The notes under the pieces are model-generated. The model worked only from the letters and a program-made list of their open reading frames with translations. It was not told the origin of the DNA and searched no databases. Below are positions 1 through 12,400 of a DNA stretch of 64,000 nt, piece after piece (the first letter of the stretch is position 1; every line of letters begins with the position of its first letter). The position numbers were made by a program, and so were the translations under genes. Origin of the DNA: Hyalella azteca (Eukaryota; Arthropoda; Malacostraca; Amphipoda; Hyalellidae); the NCBI RefSeq assembly GCF_000764305.2, contig NW_025930611.1:62001-126000 (forward strand). The letters run 5' to 3'.

Positions 1-373
1 TGGGAGGCCACTTTTATTTTTTAAGTAACAACGTTATTGAATGACCTTAAAAATGGTCTGTCAAACTGCAAACTATCGTCGTGCTAGGACATGAGATATG
101 CTGTTATTTTGTTATATTTACTATCTATGAATATCTATGTTCTGCATCACAGACATGTTGTACCTACATGCACTCCTACACGTGGTGTCAGTTTACATTA
201 GGACAAATTGGCTCTCCACCAATTCCTAACCATCCACCACATTGTCGATTTCAACCAGAATTTCCTCAACTTGTTGTGGGTTTCAAACCCTCACCTCACT
301 GCTACGATTATGGTGATCTCAATTACTCAGGCACACCGAGCTTGTCAGTTAAATCATGCATTGCTTCAGTTTT

Positions 374-544
374 TCACTTGTAAGATGTTTTTATAGGCAA
401 GTTCACTAGTTTGGCTTGTGTCTCGTCTTCATCATCGCCACGCTTGTTAATTGTTATCTCATAAACATAGTTGGTAGTGTCTAATTCACTAATTTCTGCA
501 CGAATTTCAATATTTTTAATGGCTTTCTCTTGTCTCAATCTTAC
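374..544 (-). pseudogene. Coding-like fragment 'a', copy 1 (unknown family)
   Basis: The minus strand is open for 56 codons and includes KAIKNIEIRAEISELDTTNY and VNLPIKTSYK before the stop. A second copy at 2864-3046 keeps the same frame with about 70% residue identity. I do not recognise the family. The upstream stop at 545-547 means it would be a terminal exon or a decayed fragment. Confidence 0.45.
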
Positions 545-767
545 TCAGTTGTTCTGTGCTATAATAGGTAGTTGACCTTTTCTCACTATAGAGCTCATGA
601 ACTTTTATTTAGAGTTATGGGGATATTTCTAGTCAAACTTCAGCAATGAATAAATTGTATATGTACTGTATTTAGTATATGTAATAAATTTAGTATATGT
701 ACTGTTGGTCGGTAGTGACTCGTACGTGACCGAGGCCATCAGATCGTTTTTAATAAATTTCTTTCTT

Positions 768-875
768 TTACAGCAGAAAATCTATTGCCAAATCCTCAGT
801 TGTCTTCCTCTTCATCCCGTCTATCTCGCAGGTAAAGTTGTCCACTCTTTTCGTGGTACCATCCTTTGCAGATTT
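768..875 (-). pseudogene. Coding-like fragment 'b', copy 1
   Basis: A 35-codon minus-strand frame reads KSAKDGTTKRVDNFTCEIDG then MKRKTTED. Compared with copy 2 near 4800-4870, four of the six changed codons are synonymous, which suggests that the frame was once translated. The family is not recognised. On the plus strand the same stretch also shows splice-like signals (ttttacag at 763-770 and CGCAG|GTAAAG near 830), noted but not used. Confidence 0.4.
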
Positions 876-1619
876 TCAACTATCACGCTCTTCCTGGGGC
901 GCTGCATTGAGTTTGCTTAGATTTTCAGCATTGCACTACTGTATAAAAATTACTGTACAATGAAAAAATCGGATTTATGACTATTATTGTAAATCGACTG
1001 AAACCAACCAAAAAATCGTAAGATTTAACAAACGGAGAAAAATTTTGTTTAGAAAACAAGTGAACTTACTTGCAAATCAAAGTGTAGTCGGAGTTAGTCT
1101 ACATAGCTGCGCGGAACACGTCGTGCAGGTATAAGGCAGGGAGAAACCAACGTTATCTCCATCATGATAACGGATCTCAAACAAGGGTTTGGTCACGGTA
1201 AGATATAGGGAATAAGATATATTTGAATTTATAGATTGTTAGATACCTGTGATGACGCTCGCTTAATAAAATATAGATCTACGTGTTTTATATACCCTTC
1301 GATTATAATTATCTGCTATATAGAAACGTCTTGTTTACTTTAGTCACACTAAAACTCACACACACTAAAATATGCAAGTATATGTTCTCATAAAATTACA
1401 TCCTTTTTCAGTATGAATTTCATAAACCTAATCTAACTTCATATAATTTTATTTGACTTTAATGCACTTTTTCTCTTTCGTGCATCGCCGCCTTGGCAGA
1501 AAAGATAACAGATAAGAGCGATAACTACAAGTGTGATAAGACCAAATGCCACCAAATGCGGCTGAACAACAAGCCATGCAGCCTAATCAGTTGCGTTATC
1601 TTCCGATGTGTGACTTATG

Positions 1620-1990
1620 CTCTAGGGCTTTGGTGGTTATTTTAATTACGTCTTCAGTTCAATACATAATGATGAAAGAATTATGATTACTTTTTGAAAA
1701 AAAAACAAACACTGGAGAACAGGGATATGGTTATAAGGGGAGTGAGGAGGCCATATTTTTAAGAATCTTCAATATTGAATAATCTATCAAATATTTCGCA
1801 GCTTTATATAAACAATCAATCAACAATATTTGGGTTCATAGAAAAGATTTGATTTCAGATTAATCTTGTATAATCATTTCAGCCCACCGACCTGGACATG
1901 AGGTCATCACTGGACAATGGGCAAGATCCAGTCGTGGATGAACCAAAATCGTCCGTGCACGTGAAAAATTCTACCCGGAACCGCGACCGT
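1620..1990. repeat. Module 'c', copy 1 (direct repeat with 3486-3846)
   Basis: This stretch and 3486-3846 match over most of their length, including the blocks around ctagggctttggtg, caatattgaataatc and gaggtcatcactgga. Both strands carry short open frames in the last 100 bases, so I assign no coding strand. Confidence 0.6.
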
Positions 1991-2364
1991 TGAGTGTTTA
2001 GTCTCGCCAGTCTTTTGAGTAATTAGTCTCGCTCTTTTCACAATATTTCTCTTTCCTTCATAATTATTCATGCGCTGAACTGGACTACAATGAGTCATGT
2101 GGCGCATGATGATACCCTCTTTTATGAGTAATAGGCTCTGCGATAGTAAATTACAAAGCCGGGGATCCAGTGCCCAGCCGTGGATAAAACCTATACCTAC
2201 CTTCAATGATCGTAAATTTCAGTTTTTTGGCTCTCGTGAAAACTTGAAATTTTTATATTAAAAATCTAGCTCCTCCCATGATTTTCAAGCTGCAGCATTG
2301 GGAAATACATCATTTTATTAGTAAATACCTGAGCTAGCGATCATCCGGTCACTTTTTCCGATTC

Positions 2365-2585
2365 TTTCTTTTGTTTGGATTATGTGTGGAAAAAATGGGG
2401 GGGCCAAAATTTAAAAAAAAATCAGAAAAATCATGAAAAATGTAATTCAGTATTCACTGCAGTGAGTGACAGAGCACGCATTTTCTCGTCGACGAAAACG
2501 CGGTCACGGACGGACGGACGGACGGACGGACATGACGAGCACAATAGCGCCGTTTTTCCATAACTGAGAAAATGCGCTAGAAATG
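2365..2585 (-). repeat. Dispersed palindrome/(GTCC)n repeat, copy 1
   Basis: The reverse complement carries the shared core: a cattttctca-type start, a (GTCC)n tract, the palindrome TCGTCGACGA, gagaaaatgcgc-like sequence, and a CACTGCAGTG palindrome. Three further copies lie on the plus strand at 5500, 42465 and 57190. Confidence 0.65.
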
Positions 2586-2863
2586 GGAAAAAGGGATCGG
2601 TTGATCGCTAAATATGATCTTTACAAATCGAATGAAATGTATATAGATGTTGTAGCACATTAATTGAATGAAGATATAGGTTTTCATATTACTCCCTGTT
2701 TTGCTGTTTTCTATAAATTTCACGTTTTCTTTATTTTTTTCGAAAAATTTACTTGAACGAAAAAGTCTTAGATTTATATTTTACATATGTGTACCAAGTT
2801 TCAAAATAATCCATCCGCCCGTAAATAAATAATTGTTTTGGCGTACATGCTCCCCTAATCATT

Positions 2864-3046
2864 TTACTCATGCACTGCTTCAGTTTTTTCAGTGGTAAGA
2901 TGTTTTTTGGGCAAGTTCACCAGTTGGGCTAGTGTCTCGCCTTCATCATCTACACGCATGTTAAATGCTATCTCATTAACATAGTTGGTAGTGTACAATT
3001 CACTAATTTCTGCACGAATCTTAACATTTTTAATGGCTTTCCCTTG
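2864..3046 (-). pseudogene. Coding-like fragment 'a', copy 2
   Basis: The minus strand is open for 60 codons (KAIKNVKIRAEISELYTTNY ... ETLAQLVNLPKKHLTTEKTE) and ends in TAA at 2864-2866. It aligns in frame with 374-544 and extends further at the C-terminus, where copy 1 has an earlier stop. Confidence 0.45.
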
Positions 3047-3485
3047 TCACAATCTTATTTTCTCACTTTAAGGTCTATGAAATTTTATTTAGAGTCTTAT
3101 GGATTATAACAGACCATGGACCATTCATGGCCATGTATGTAACATTTATACCGTTCTTGACACGTCATGAGGCTAAATCTGTTGCTTAATATTCCAGTTA
3201 ATGACTCGTGCTCCAGTGCAGTGGTTCCCAAACTTTTGAAGGCTGGCGCCCTTTTGGCTCTCAAGTGAAGTCCTAGCGCCACCGTCATATGGAAACAAAC
3301 ACCTTTTCCTTAATACTTGTTATGCTGCAATTTGAAAAGAGAAACGTTAAACACAAATGTGTAAGTATTTCACAAATAAGAACCAATTTAGTAAACCTAT
3401 ATATTTTAGCAGTTTTAACTGTTTCAACAAAATAGCCCACCGCCAACCCCCCAGATCGGTACCGCCCAATTTGGGAACCACTGCA

Positions 3486-3846
3486 TTAGGGCTTTGGTGT
3501 TTATTTTACATCTTCAGTTCAATCTATAATAATGAAAAAATTATGATTTCTGAAGTATTTTTTAACGTAAAAAAATGCTCGAGAAATGGTGTGCCTATAA
3601 AAGCAGTTGAGAGGCCATAAAAATCATCAATATTGAATAATCGAACATATATTTCGCAGCATTGGATAACAATCAATCAACAATATTTTGGTGCTCAGAA
3701 TAGATTTGATGTCAGTATAATCTTAAAAATCATTTCAACCCACCGGCCTGGGCATGAGGTCATCACTGGAAAATTGGCCTCGTCCAATCGTGGATGAACC
3801 AAAATCATCCGAGTTTGTGAGAAATCTATCTCAGAACCGTGACCTT
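3486..3846. repeat. Module 'c', copy 2
   Basis: Direct repeat of 1620-1990. Module order differs between the copies: a-b-c in copy 1, a-c-b in copy 2. Simple tandem duplication therefore does not explain the arrangement. Confidence 0.6.
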
Positions 3847-4344
3847 CGCATAATTAGCGCTGTGTGAGTTGAATAACACGACTGACTTCCATCCAAGATA
3901 TTCGGATTCATGTTTCCGATGTTTAAGTCGTGAGGTGCCGTTGTGGTGCAATAAATCACTCGTCGTGGAGCAATAAATCATCTATTTTCCGCTTCATTTA
4001 TAAATTCATTTATACGCATGCGTGCATTTTTTTGCTTATCACTCGAATTATAGATTCTAAAGCCTTACTCATTTGATAAGAAATTTCCTCGCATCAGATA
4101 AGAAATATTTTGTTTTTGCGCAAAAAGTGAGGCTGTGAGAGCTGTAGGGATATCACGACACAGAATATCACTTTTTTTCTCTATTTGACAGCATTTCTCA
4201 AAGCGTTACAGGATTACATATGCAATAACCTGTTTCCCATAATTTGTAGAGTCATTCGCACTCAAGTTGTTAATTTTCTTTCTAGTATATAAATAAAAAA
4301 GTTGACAATGTTCCACGAGCTTAAGTTGCCTAATCTTCGTCTTA

Positions 4345-4875
4345 TTTCTAGAAAAATTTCAACAAGGAATAAATTGTAATCATTTTTGTACATGTACTGT
4401 TCGCCGGTAGTATCTCGTACGTGAACCGAGGTCATCAAATTCTTAGTCAATTTATTTTTTTAGCGCAGCAAATTTATTACACGATTCGCAATTGTCTTCC
4501 TCTTCTAGAACAGACTAGACGAAACTATGCAGGAGCATATGTTCAGTCTTAAAATGCCTAGCAAATTACGGACCAGGCAATAAGTCCAGACGAAGCTATG
4601 CAGGAGCATATGTTCAGTCTTATAATGCCTAGCAAATTACGGACCAGGCAATAAGTCCAGCAGCTATCGCAATCAATCGTCAGTTATGGAAAGATCGGGT
4701 TCCAAAAGCCGGATCTTTGTGAATCAAGTAACGAAAAGTACAAGAATCGGCACCAGGCCATGGGCCTATTTCTTCAGTGCTGACACTTCTATTCTATTCT
4801 TTCCGTCTATCTCGCAGGTAAAATTACCCACAGTTTTCGTGGTTCCATCTTTAGCAGATTTGCCAACGGTTTGTG
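4345..4875 (-). pseudogene. Coding-like fragment 'b', copy 2, split by a LINE insertion
   Basis: The minus-strand frame GKSAKDGTTKTVGNFTCEID lies at about 4805-4870. The continuation EEEDNCESCNKFAALKK lies at about 4455-4506, on the other side of the LINE fragment at 4505-4800. Flanking bases match copy 1 (627-890), where there is no insertion. Confidence 0.4.
4505..4800 (+). mobile_element. 5'-truncated LINE 3' end with internal 71-bp duplication
   Basis: Starts within the final codons of a LINE ORF (NRLDETMQEHMFSLKMPSK then a stop) and ends in the tail gaatcggcaccaggcc plus a ttctattcta-type simple repeat. A 71-bp unit starting at 4517 is repeated at 4588. It is the same family as 26062-26460 and interrupts fragment b copy 2. 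Confidence 0.65.
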
Positions 4876-5142
4876 GGTGTTTTCAGAAGGAATTTCGATT
4901 GCTCCATCTCGAATGTTGAGGGGAGTTCTAGGAAAATCTTAGAAAGAGAGTTGTAATAGATACGACAGTAAGGAAGAATTATCGACTTAGAAACTTCATA
5001 CAAATTATGTTGAATTTCTATATGGGCAGACGCTTTTCAGCGTTTCTGGTCGATTTTCATCCTTCGCAGTGACTTTCAATTAAGCTTTTCCACCCATTAC
5101 TGGTATGGAGTGTCATGAGCGCTCAGAAAAAGCAATGGGTCA

Positions 5143-5235
5143 AATTGTCTAAATAGTGACACATTTTCCACACGTACCACTGATAAGCTTTTATACAGTG
5201 CCAAACTGTGCATGGATGACCCACACAAGGCGAAA
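5143..5235 (+). repeat. Short dispersed repeat shared with 34500-34560
   Basis: Both places contain a gata-ag/cgc-(t)ttat segment followed by gccaaactg and ggatgacccacacaag. Family unknown. Confidence 0.4.
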
Positions 5236-5499
5236 GTGATTGTCGGTACGAAGGTATGTTGAAAAATATATTTCATAACCTTGTATGTATTCGTTTGCAG
5301 GAGGTCTTGAAGACATCACACGCAGAGCAACAAGTGATCATTGTACTCAAAAATGAATCTGCCGTATCTTTTCTCATCCCATCATAAGTTTGGTTTGTTC
5401 TTACTAAACACTAGTTTATGCCTATTTATCAGCCTTGTTACTCTTTTTAGAATTCTCTTCATAAAGTCTAATCGGTAAAGTTCATCTCAGTTCCTAAAT

Positions 5500-5640
5500 A
5501 TTTTTTAGGGCATTTTCTCATTTACGAAAAAAAAGGCGCTATTGTGCTCGTCATGTCCGTCCGTGACTTCAAGTTTTTGTCGACGAGAATACGCGCTCTA
5601 TGTCACTCACTGCAGTGAGTACTGAGTTATATTTTATTTT
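5500..5640 (+). repeat. Dispersed palindrome/(GTCC)n repeat, copy 2
   Basis: Has gcattttctcatttacg, a short GTCCGTCC tract, GTCGACGAGA and CACTCACTGCAGTGAGTACT. The (GTCC) tract is contracted compared with the other copies. Confidence 0.65.
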
Positions 5641-6240
5641 TCTTTAGCACGCGCCAGAGTTTGAAATTGTCGATCTACTGCGGAAGCCGCCATGTTTTCT
5701 TCAACACGGTATGTTCTTATGTCGCTCTACATTGTTTGCTTTATGTCCGACCATCTGTGGACCAGGCTGCTTATGCTGACATGAATGTCTCATTTGTACA
5801 GTTTCCTTACAATCTTCCTCACATTCTATTAGTCAGTGACTCGCTCCAATGTTGCATATTCCGTAGTTGAAATAAGTAATTTTTTTACTAACTGATAATA
5901 TAAGACAAATTAGTGGAATCCCTATTAATTATTTCGTTTTTACTAATAAAAAATATTCGTAACCAACCGTTCCGTTTGAGGCTGCAGGACAGAAAGACTT
6001 GATATCGAATCTCATTTATTGTTTGAAACGCAGGAATAACATTGAAAAAAATCAGGGAAGTAAGGTAGCTGGTGTGAGCAGCTATGAAACAATACTAAGT
6101 TATAACTGAAACGAGGATAAAAAGATTAGAATCAGCAAAGAAAAAATCAGAAACAGTAGAGGAGAAATAATGAAAAATATTAAAAATTATGAACAGTAAT
6201 AATAAATGAAATAATAAAGACTCAAATCCTGCCTGTGCTC

Positions 6241-6315
6241 AAGCGCCCAGCGCAGTTAGCGCGCCAACACAGGCCCCAGACTGAGCATCGCTGCTCGCGG
6301 TTTGTAAATCAAGAT
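6241..6315 (+). repeat. tRNA-like head, probable SINE remnant
   Basis: AGCGCAGTTAGCGCG (near 6249) resembles an RNA polymerase III box A and CGCGGTTTGTAAATC (near 6296) resembles box B at suitable spacing. The cloverleaf is incomplete, so it is not called a tRNA gene. Confidence 0.35.
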
Positions 6316-6355
6316 TGAAGTTAATAACAATTTGTTGAATCTTGTCAGAAATAGT

Positions 6356-6482
6356 TTACTTTGCAGCCCATTCTTCAGCGCATGTTTTACTTTCGTTCAT
6401 GTTGGTAGACTTTTCTACCAGCCGTCCCAATTCACCTGGTAAATATCGCTGAAAACTGTCTACATCCTCAGGCTGGGAGCAG
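6356..6482 (-). CDS. Candidate terminal exon of the NLR-like gene
   Basis: A 41-codon open frame with coding-like composition (CSQPEDVDSFQRYLPGELGR... ending CAEEWAAK and TAA at 6356-6358) can be entered in phase 2 from an acceptor at 6483 (gtcggaag), as B6 requires. The acceptor has only a modest pyrimidine tract and the frame also opens further upstream to a stop near 6500. It could instead be an unrelated gene scrap. Confidence 0.3.
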
Positions 6483-9400
6483 CTTCCGACACCACAAGTC
6501 TTTAAAAATTATAGAAAACATTGTCTACAATGTAGTAAGTGCATGTTACCTAAGGATGTTTTAGTCCGTCTAATAAATTACGATCGTGAGATGGGCTTTT
6601 GAAAGTTCCTTATCTATGTTTTCATTTTACTATTTAAAAATCGAAATGTATTCGTAATAATGAACATAATAACAATATACTAATCCCATAACACATTTGA
6701 TTCAATCTGGACAGCGACAAAAATATATATACTAAAAAGTTAGCACATGCAATCAAAACGCCAGTAAGTTATATGTAAGAATCATTCTTATTATTGTTAA
6801 ATATTTCATTATAAAATGTATCAAATATTTCTAAGCAACTCCCCTAAGCTTCGAAGTTGTGATAATAGGGAAGAGGGCATGGAGATGATGCAAAGTAATT
6901 GCATTGTTCACGAGGAGACGATATCTCGCGATCGACGTATGTTCGCTAACTCATTCTGAGGTCACACTTCGCTATGCGAAAATTTCGTGAATTGCTCATT
7001 TGCCGTGCGGCCGTTGCCTGCCTAACCCTTCGCTTATGACTGAGGATCTGGTTTGCTCGATTGTTTTTTCCGATATATTCCATGATTTAGTTTTTTCGAT
7101 TTCATTGGCCAGCAAAAATTTTTGATAGCGGTACTTCCTTATTGTATTATATTTCATTTAAAATAAAAGAAAAAAGTAAATAATTTGAATTTCGAAAAGC
7201 AATGAACAATCTTCATAGTAAATATTGAATTTTGGGCCTCTTTTGGCTTTTTTGTGCATGAATTTGGTCATTTTTATAGGCCATCTGGCAACTCTGCTGA
7301 GAATTCGCTCGAAAATCCACATGATGATGAGTTGATAATTGTGTCAGTTACTGTGCTACAAACTAGTAAACCGATGCCATCGTAGCGCATGTTTATGGAG
7401 GGGCAGCTAACATGAAACACCGAGGCTTACGGCACGCGACAAACACGCGCATGTGACAAGGGAATGGACGTGCGATGCCCGCCCGTTGGCCTGCCTTGTT
7501 AGGTGTGCACTAAAGAGCTTGAGGCTTGGGCATAGCACGCATCCACTATATGTTTGAACGTGAAACGGTAAAACTTGAACAGAACAATCGAAACAATTCT
7601 CAATAGTGACGAAAGCCAAATAATGCCAAGCTCTAATTCAACAGCGACAATTAAGTATTTAAACGAGGAAGCCTCAAGCAGAGAGTGCAGTCCCATTATT
7701 GCGTCCAACAGCTGTCAACACAGCAGGGCCGCTGGCTCCCACACTCAATCCACGGATGAAGCAGGATGGCGGTTGGTCCGCGCCTGGAGACTGGCGCCAC
7801 TTCTCGATTGCCGGGTCCAAGTTACGGGCCGGAAGTCACAGGAGGTTCATCACAAATGAAGAGACGTAGGTTACCGGCACTGCCAATAAGAAATGATGGT
7901 CAGTGCGACACAGTGGCGAAATACCGATACTGTGAATACCGATAACTTAAATTACATCGCCGCCCATTGTCTCTGAAGTGACTTCAATTAATAATAGATA
8001 CTGCATGGTAACATCATGTAATCCTTTAACAACTTATCATTACCCTCATCAAATTCAATTCCATCCCTATATATAGCGCCACTGAAGCCTTCCTGAGCCC
8101 TCAACATCTCCCACTACAGCCTTCTCATCCCCACACATCCTCACCTTGTGACTTCGCTGCGCGTGGCGCCCGCATCGGGGGTGCGGATGCCCTCCTCGTG
8201 TAGCAGCGCCAGCAGTCGCCGCTCCTCCCCCGCGTTCAGAGCCGACCTTCCAATATAAATGGCCTCGTACCTGTGAGACGTTATAATGTCGTTTAAATAA
8301 ATGAATTAACGTAATTGCATTCAATGCTGGAAAGTAAGCACAAGTCACACTCTAGCGGGATGCGCATAAATATAATAATACTGATCTGCCAGCAGGCCAA
8401 CACAATGCGGAGGCTGCTGCGGAAAGAATTCCAATTCTGCTAAGGGGCGCAAAACTCCTTAATTAGGAACAAATTCGCAATAATCGCAATCCCGATCAGT
8501 ACATGCATGCTCCGCTATAAAATTGAAATAAAATGCCGTAAATGAAAGTTGGATGGACTGATAACATCAGACCCATATCATAGTCCGCCAAGCGACTGAC
8601 CTCTTGCTGCTAGGTGCATAAGCCTGCACAGTCTGGGCCACCGCCTCCCAGCTCACCGCCGTCGATCCCATCACCATTAGAAGGGGAGGAGGCGTGTGTG
8701 GTAGTGGCACTGCTAGCACGGCAGTGTCAGTCACTAGCGTATAAACAACTGTTGGGAGAAATGAAATGAAGTTTGCTGGTCAATCTAAACAATTTTTCGA
8801 AATTTTCTTATCCCATGGTGGGATGGAAAATAAAATATAGTGAAGATGATTATTAGAGATTATTCCTAGAGATTATTCGCTAGAGCTGCACGCTTGTCGC
8901 TGGAACAGCACGCTTGTCGCTAGAGCAGCACGCTTGTCGCTAGAGCAGCACGCTTGTCGCTGGAGCAGCACGCTTGTCGCTAGAGCAGCACGCTTGTCGC
9001 TAGAGCAGCACGCTTGTCGCTAGAGCAGCACGCTTGTNNNNNNNNNNNNNNNNNNNNNNNNNNNNNNNNNNNNNNNNNNNNNNNNNNNNNNNNNNNNNNN
9101 NNNNNNNNNNNNNNNNNNNNNNNNNNNNNNNNNNNNNNNNNNNNNNNNNNNNNNNNNNNNNNNNNNNNNNNNNNNNNNNNNNNNNNNNNNNNNNNNNNNN
9201 AACCTTAACTCTGCACCTGCAGGAAGTTCATAATATTCCTGAAGTTGGACCGAAGAAAACCTTAACTCTGCACCTGCAGGAAGTTCATAATATTCCTGAA
9301 GTTGGACCGAAGAAAACCTTAACTCTGCACCTGCAGGAAGTTCATAATATTCCTGAAGTTGGACCGAAGAAAACCTTAACTCTGCACCTGCAGGAAGTTC

Positions 9401-12400
9401 ATAATATTCCTGAAGTTGGACCGGAGTTGAATAATAAACAAATAATGCAGAAAATGATAACATTAAAATGTATTTAAATATTCATTATGAAAATTTTTGT
9501 TCTCAATAAGAATGATAATGATGTAAAATAATTTAGAATTAAACAAAATTCAACGCGCGTGGCAGCAAATTACGACCTTAATCAGTGTATTTCCTTATTT
9601 GTTTATTCCTACCTTATTTATTATTTATTATTGCTACCTTACTTGTTTACTCAGATTGCCTTCTTGTTAAAGGCGTGTAAATTTTTTGCTTTATAATAAT
9701 GATAATTATTGATTATTCTAACATTTTATGGCATTGATATCTCATAATGTATTCATTATTGTAATAATTATATCATAACTAATACTATAATATTATAGCT
9801 ATTTTAATACGAATAAGTATTATATAAGTAATATAATATAACTATTATAATATAACTAATATATATGACATAGCTAATAACTAATTGGAAAAATAATTTC
9901 TCAGCTGCCTCTGGACTTCATCCAACACCACATGCATGACCATTGATAACATTAAACTCATCCAACACCACATGAATAACATTAAACTCATTCAACACCA
10001 CATGCATGACCATTGATGACATTAAACTCATCCAACACCACATGCATGACCATTGATAACATTAAACTCAATTCATTTATCATGCAAGGCGGGAAGCGGA
10101 AGAGTTGACGCCTCACCTGCTGCCGACCAGCTGCTGAAGGAGGTCGTCGCAGGGCAGGAACTCTGAGTCTATGACTGGAAGACGGAGCCGCAAGTCCCCG
10201 CGGTGGTGCCGGGTAATCTGCTGCCACGCGGGTGTCCTCAGAACTTCCGGCGACGCCTGCACCGTCACGGCCAAGTCTTCGTCCTGTGGCAGCATCAGGG
10301 CAACCGCCTCCAGGTCACGGCCTGCGGGATACGCGCTTGTAAGAAGTTGCGTTGTGCTTTATTTCATGCCTGCTAACGAAACAAATAGTTTTTCTTAATA
10401 AACAACAGTCAGCTGACCCACATCTAAAATTCCTCTGACTAACGTCTGACTTTTGTATGCTGAATTACGTTCATTTAACTGGTTCGTTTAAATGCACAAA
10501 CAAGCGCGCATCTCACCGCACGTTATCATGAACTGCCCGTCCTCCGCCCTGGTGGCCTGCGCGGCTGTGATGGCGAGCCTCGCCTCGTGGGGGCGGCACA
10601 GCAGCGCCTCTCGCCAGTCCTGCGCTGAGGCGCCCGCTTCCTGCAGGGTGCGCTGCATTTCTTGCCACTGCGCCTCGAAGTCCTCAGCGTTGATGGATTG
10701 CAGTTTAGTGTGGACTTGGCCTACGGCCTCCACAATCCTGTGAGTGGAGGAGACTTGAAGCAGTCCGCTCAACTCTCATGAGCTTGGCAAGACTTGCATT
10801 GCCCATCAAAGACATGCCTAGGTATCCAAAAAATGCTTATGTTTTACCTTATAAATCATAAACGTTTTTGGATACCTGTTTCAAGTTGTGTAATAATGTC
10901 GCTATTGCTTGAATTGCAGATTTACTAGAAATTTAAAAGCGAAGAAAACTCCACAAAAATTCAGCATATTTCTATTGACAATGTTTCGAAGACCAGCTCC
11001 ATCGTCAGTTCGATAAATCTAGAACACATATACAGTCAGAAAATTAATAAAATTTGGACTCCAATTTGGAGTTTTCTTCGCTTTTAAAGTTTGGAGTTTT
11101 CTTCGCTTTTGAATTTCAAGTTGTGTAAGACATTGTTTTGTATGACTTTTATTTAAAATAATTTATCTATTTCCCCAATTACATATATTTTCATCGTTAT
11201 GGGGCTCTGGTGGCCACGGCAGGATATGTAAAAGCTGTGCGATGGCGGCCGCCATTCTGTTAGCACCGGATGACCTACCCAATCTTCAAGGTCACTCACT
11301 ACGTAAAGTTAATGTCATCCCCAATGCTCACAAGACGACCAAGGGTTGACCCACGTAGATCACCCAGAGAACCCTGAGCACCCCAGGTCACTCCCCAAGT
11401 GCAGAGTAAATCACCCAAGTCACTCACCCAGCCAAGCCAGCCCCACTCACCCGTCGGGGTCACGGAGGACGTCCGTCACGTGAAGCCTCACGACGCCGTC
11501 ACTGCCGGGAATTAACGGGCCAAGTTTGTATTAATTGGAGGCTGGTTTAGTGGCACTTATTACTCGTCAACAACTGTCTCATGTTTGTTAATAAAGTGGG
11601 TAATTTAGTGCAGATATTAACTAAATACAGGCTATCAAACAGAGATAATTTTGCACGAGTTGATGTTTTGAACATAAATAACTTTGATCATAAATTTGCA
11701 GAGAAACTAATAATTCAATAATTTCAGCATAAGTATTTGTAATATTTTATGTATTACTGTTACATGAAATGTAGATACGTATGTACAGGCACTGTAAATA
11801 CGTGTGTCGGTATCTACTGAGACTCATGGCACATGTGTCGGTATCTACTGAGACTCACGGCACGTGTGTCGGTATCTACTGAGACTCGTGGCACGTGTGT
11901 CTGTATCTACTGAGACTCACGGCACGTGTGTCTGTATCTACTGAGACTCACGGCACGTGTGTCGGTATCTACTGAGACTCACGGCATGTGTGTCGGTATC
12001 TACTGAGACTCGCGGCACGTGTGTCGGTATCTACTGAGACTCACGGCATGTGTGTCGGTATCTACTGAGACTCACGGCATGTGTGTCGGTATCTACTGAG
12101 ACTCACGTCACGTGTGTCGGTATCTACTGAGACTCACGGATCTCTTTTGTATCGCGTGTTGCCAGCGGCGCCACTGCGGACTCCTTCGCGCTGCAGGTCC
12201 TCCAGCAGTTGCCGCAGCTCATCCTCTCCCAGCTTGGAGCGGTACAGCCTTATGCTCTCCAGTCTGCACACGGACCAACAGATGAGCATCCACTGATCCC
12301 TGCTAACATGTTCCTGGATATACGGACCTGCAGAGCATCCCGTGTCCCCAGCGTGTAACAAACGTGTGGAACACAATTAAATTTCTCATATATAAGCAGT

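Noticed and set aside
6241..6315. Functional tRNA gene
   Set aside because: Box A and box B look plausible but no complete acceptor and anticodon stems can be drawn.
7407..7708. Further block-C exons of the NLR-like gene
   Set aside because: Open frames here show no similarity to A1/B1 or A2/B2.
9201..9425. Regular repeats that could be taken for a CRISPR array
   Set aside because: Units are contiguous with no unique spacers, and the window is eukaryotic.
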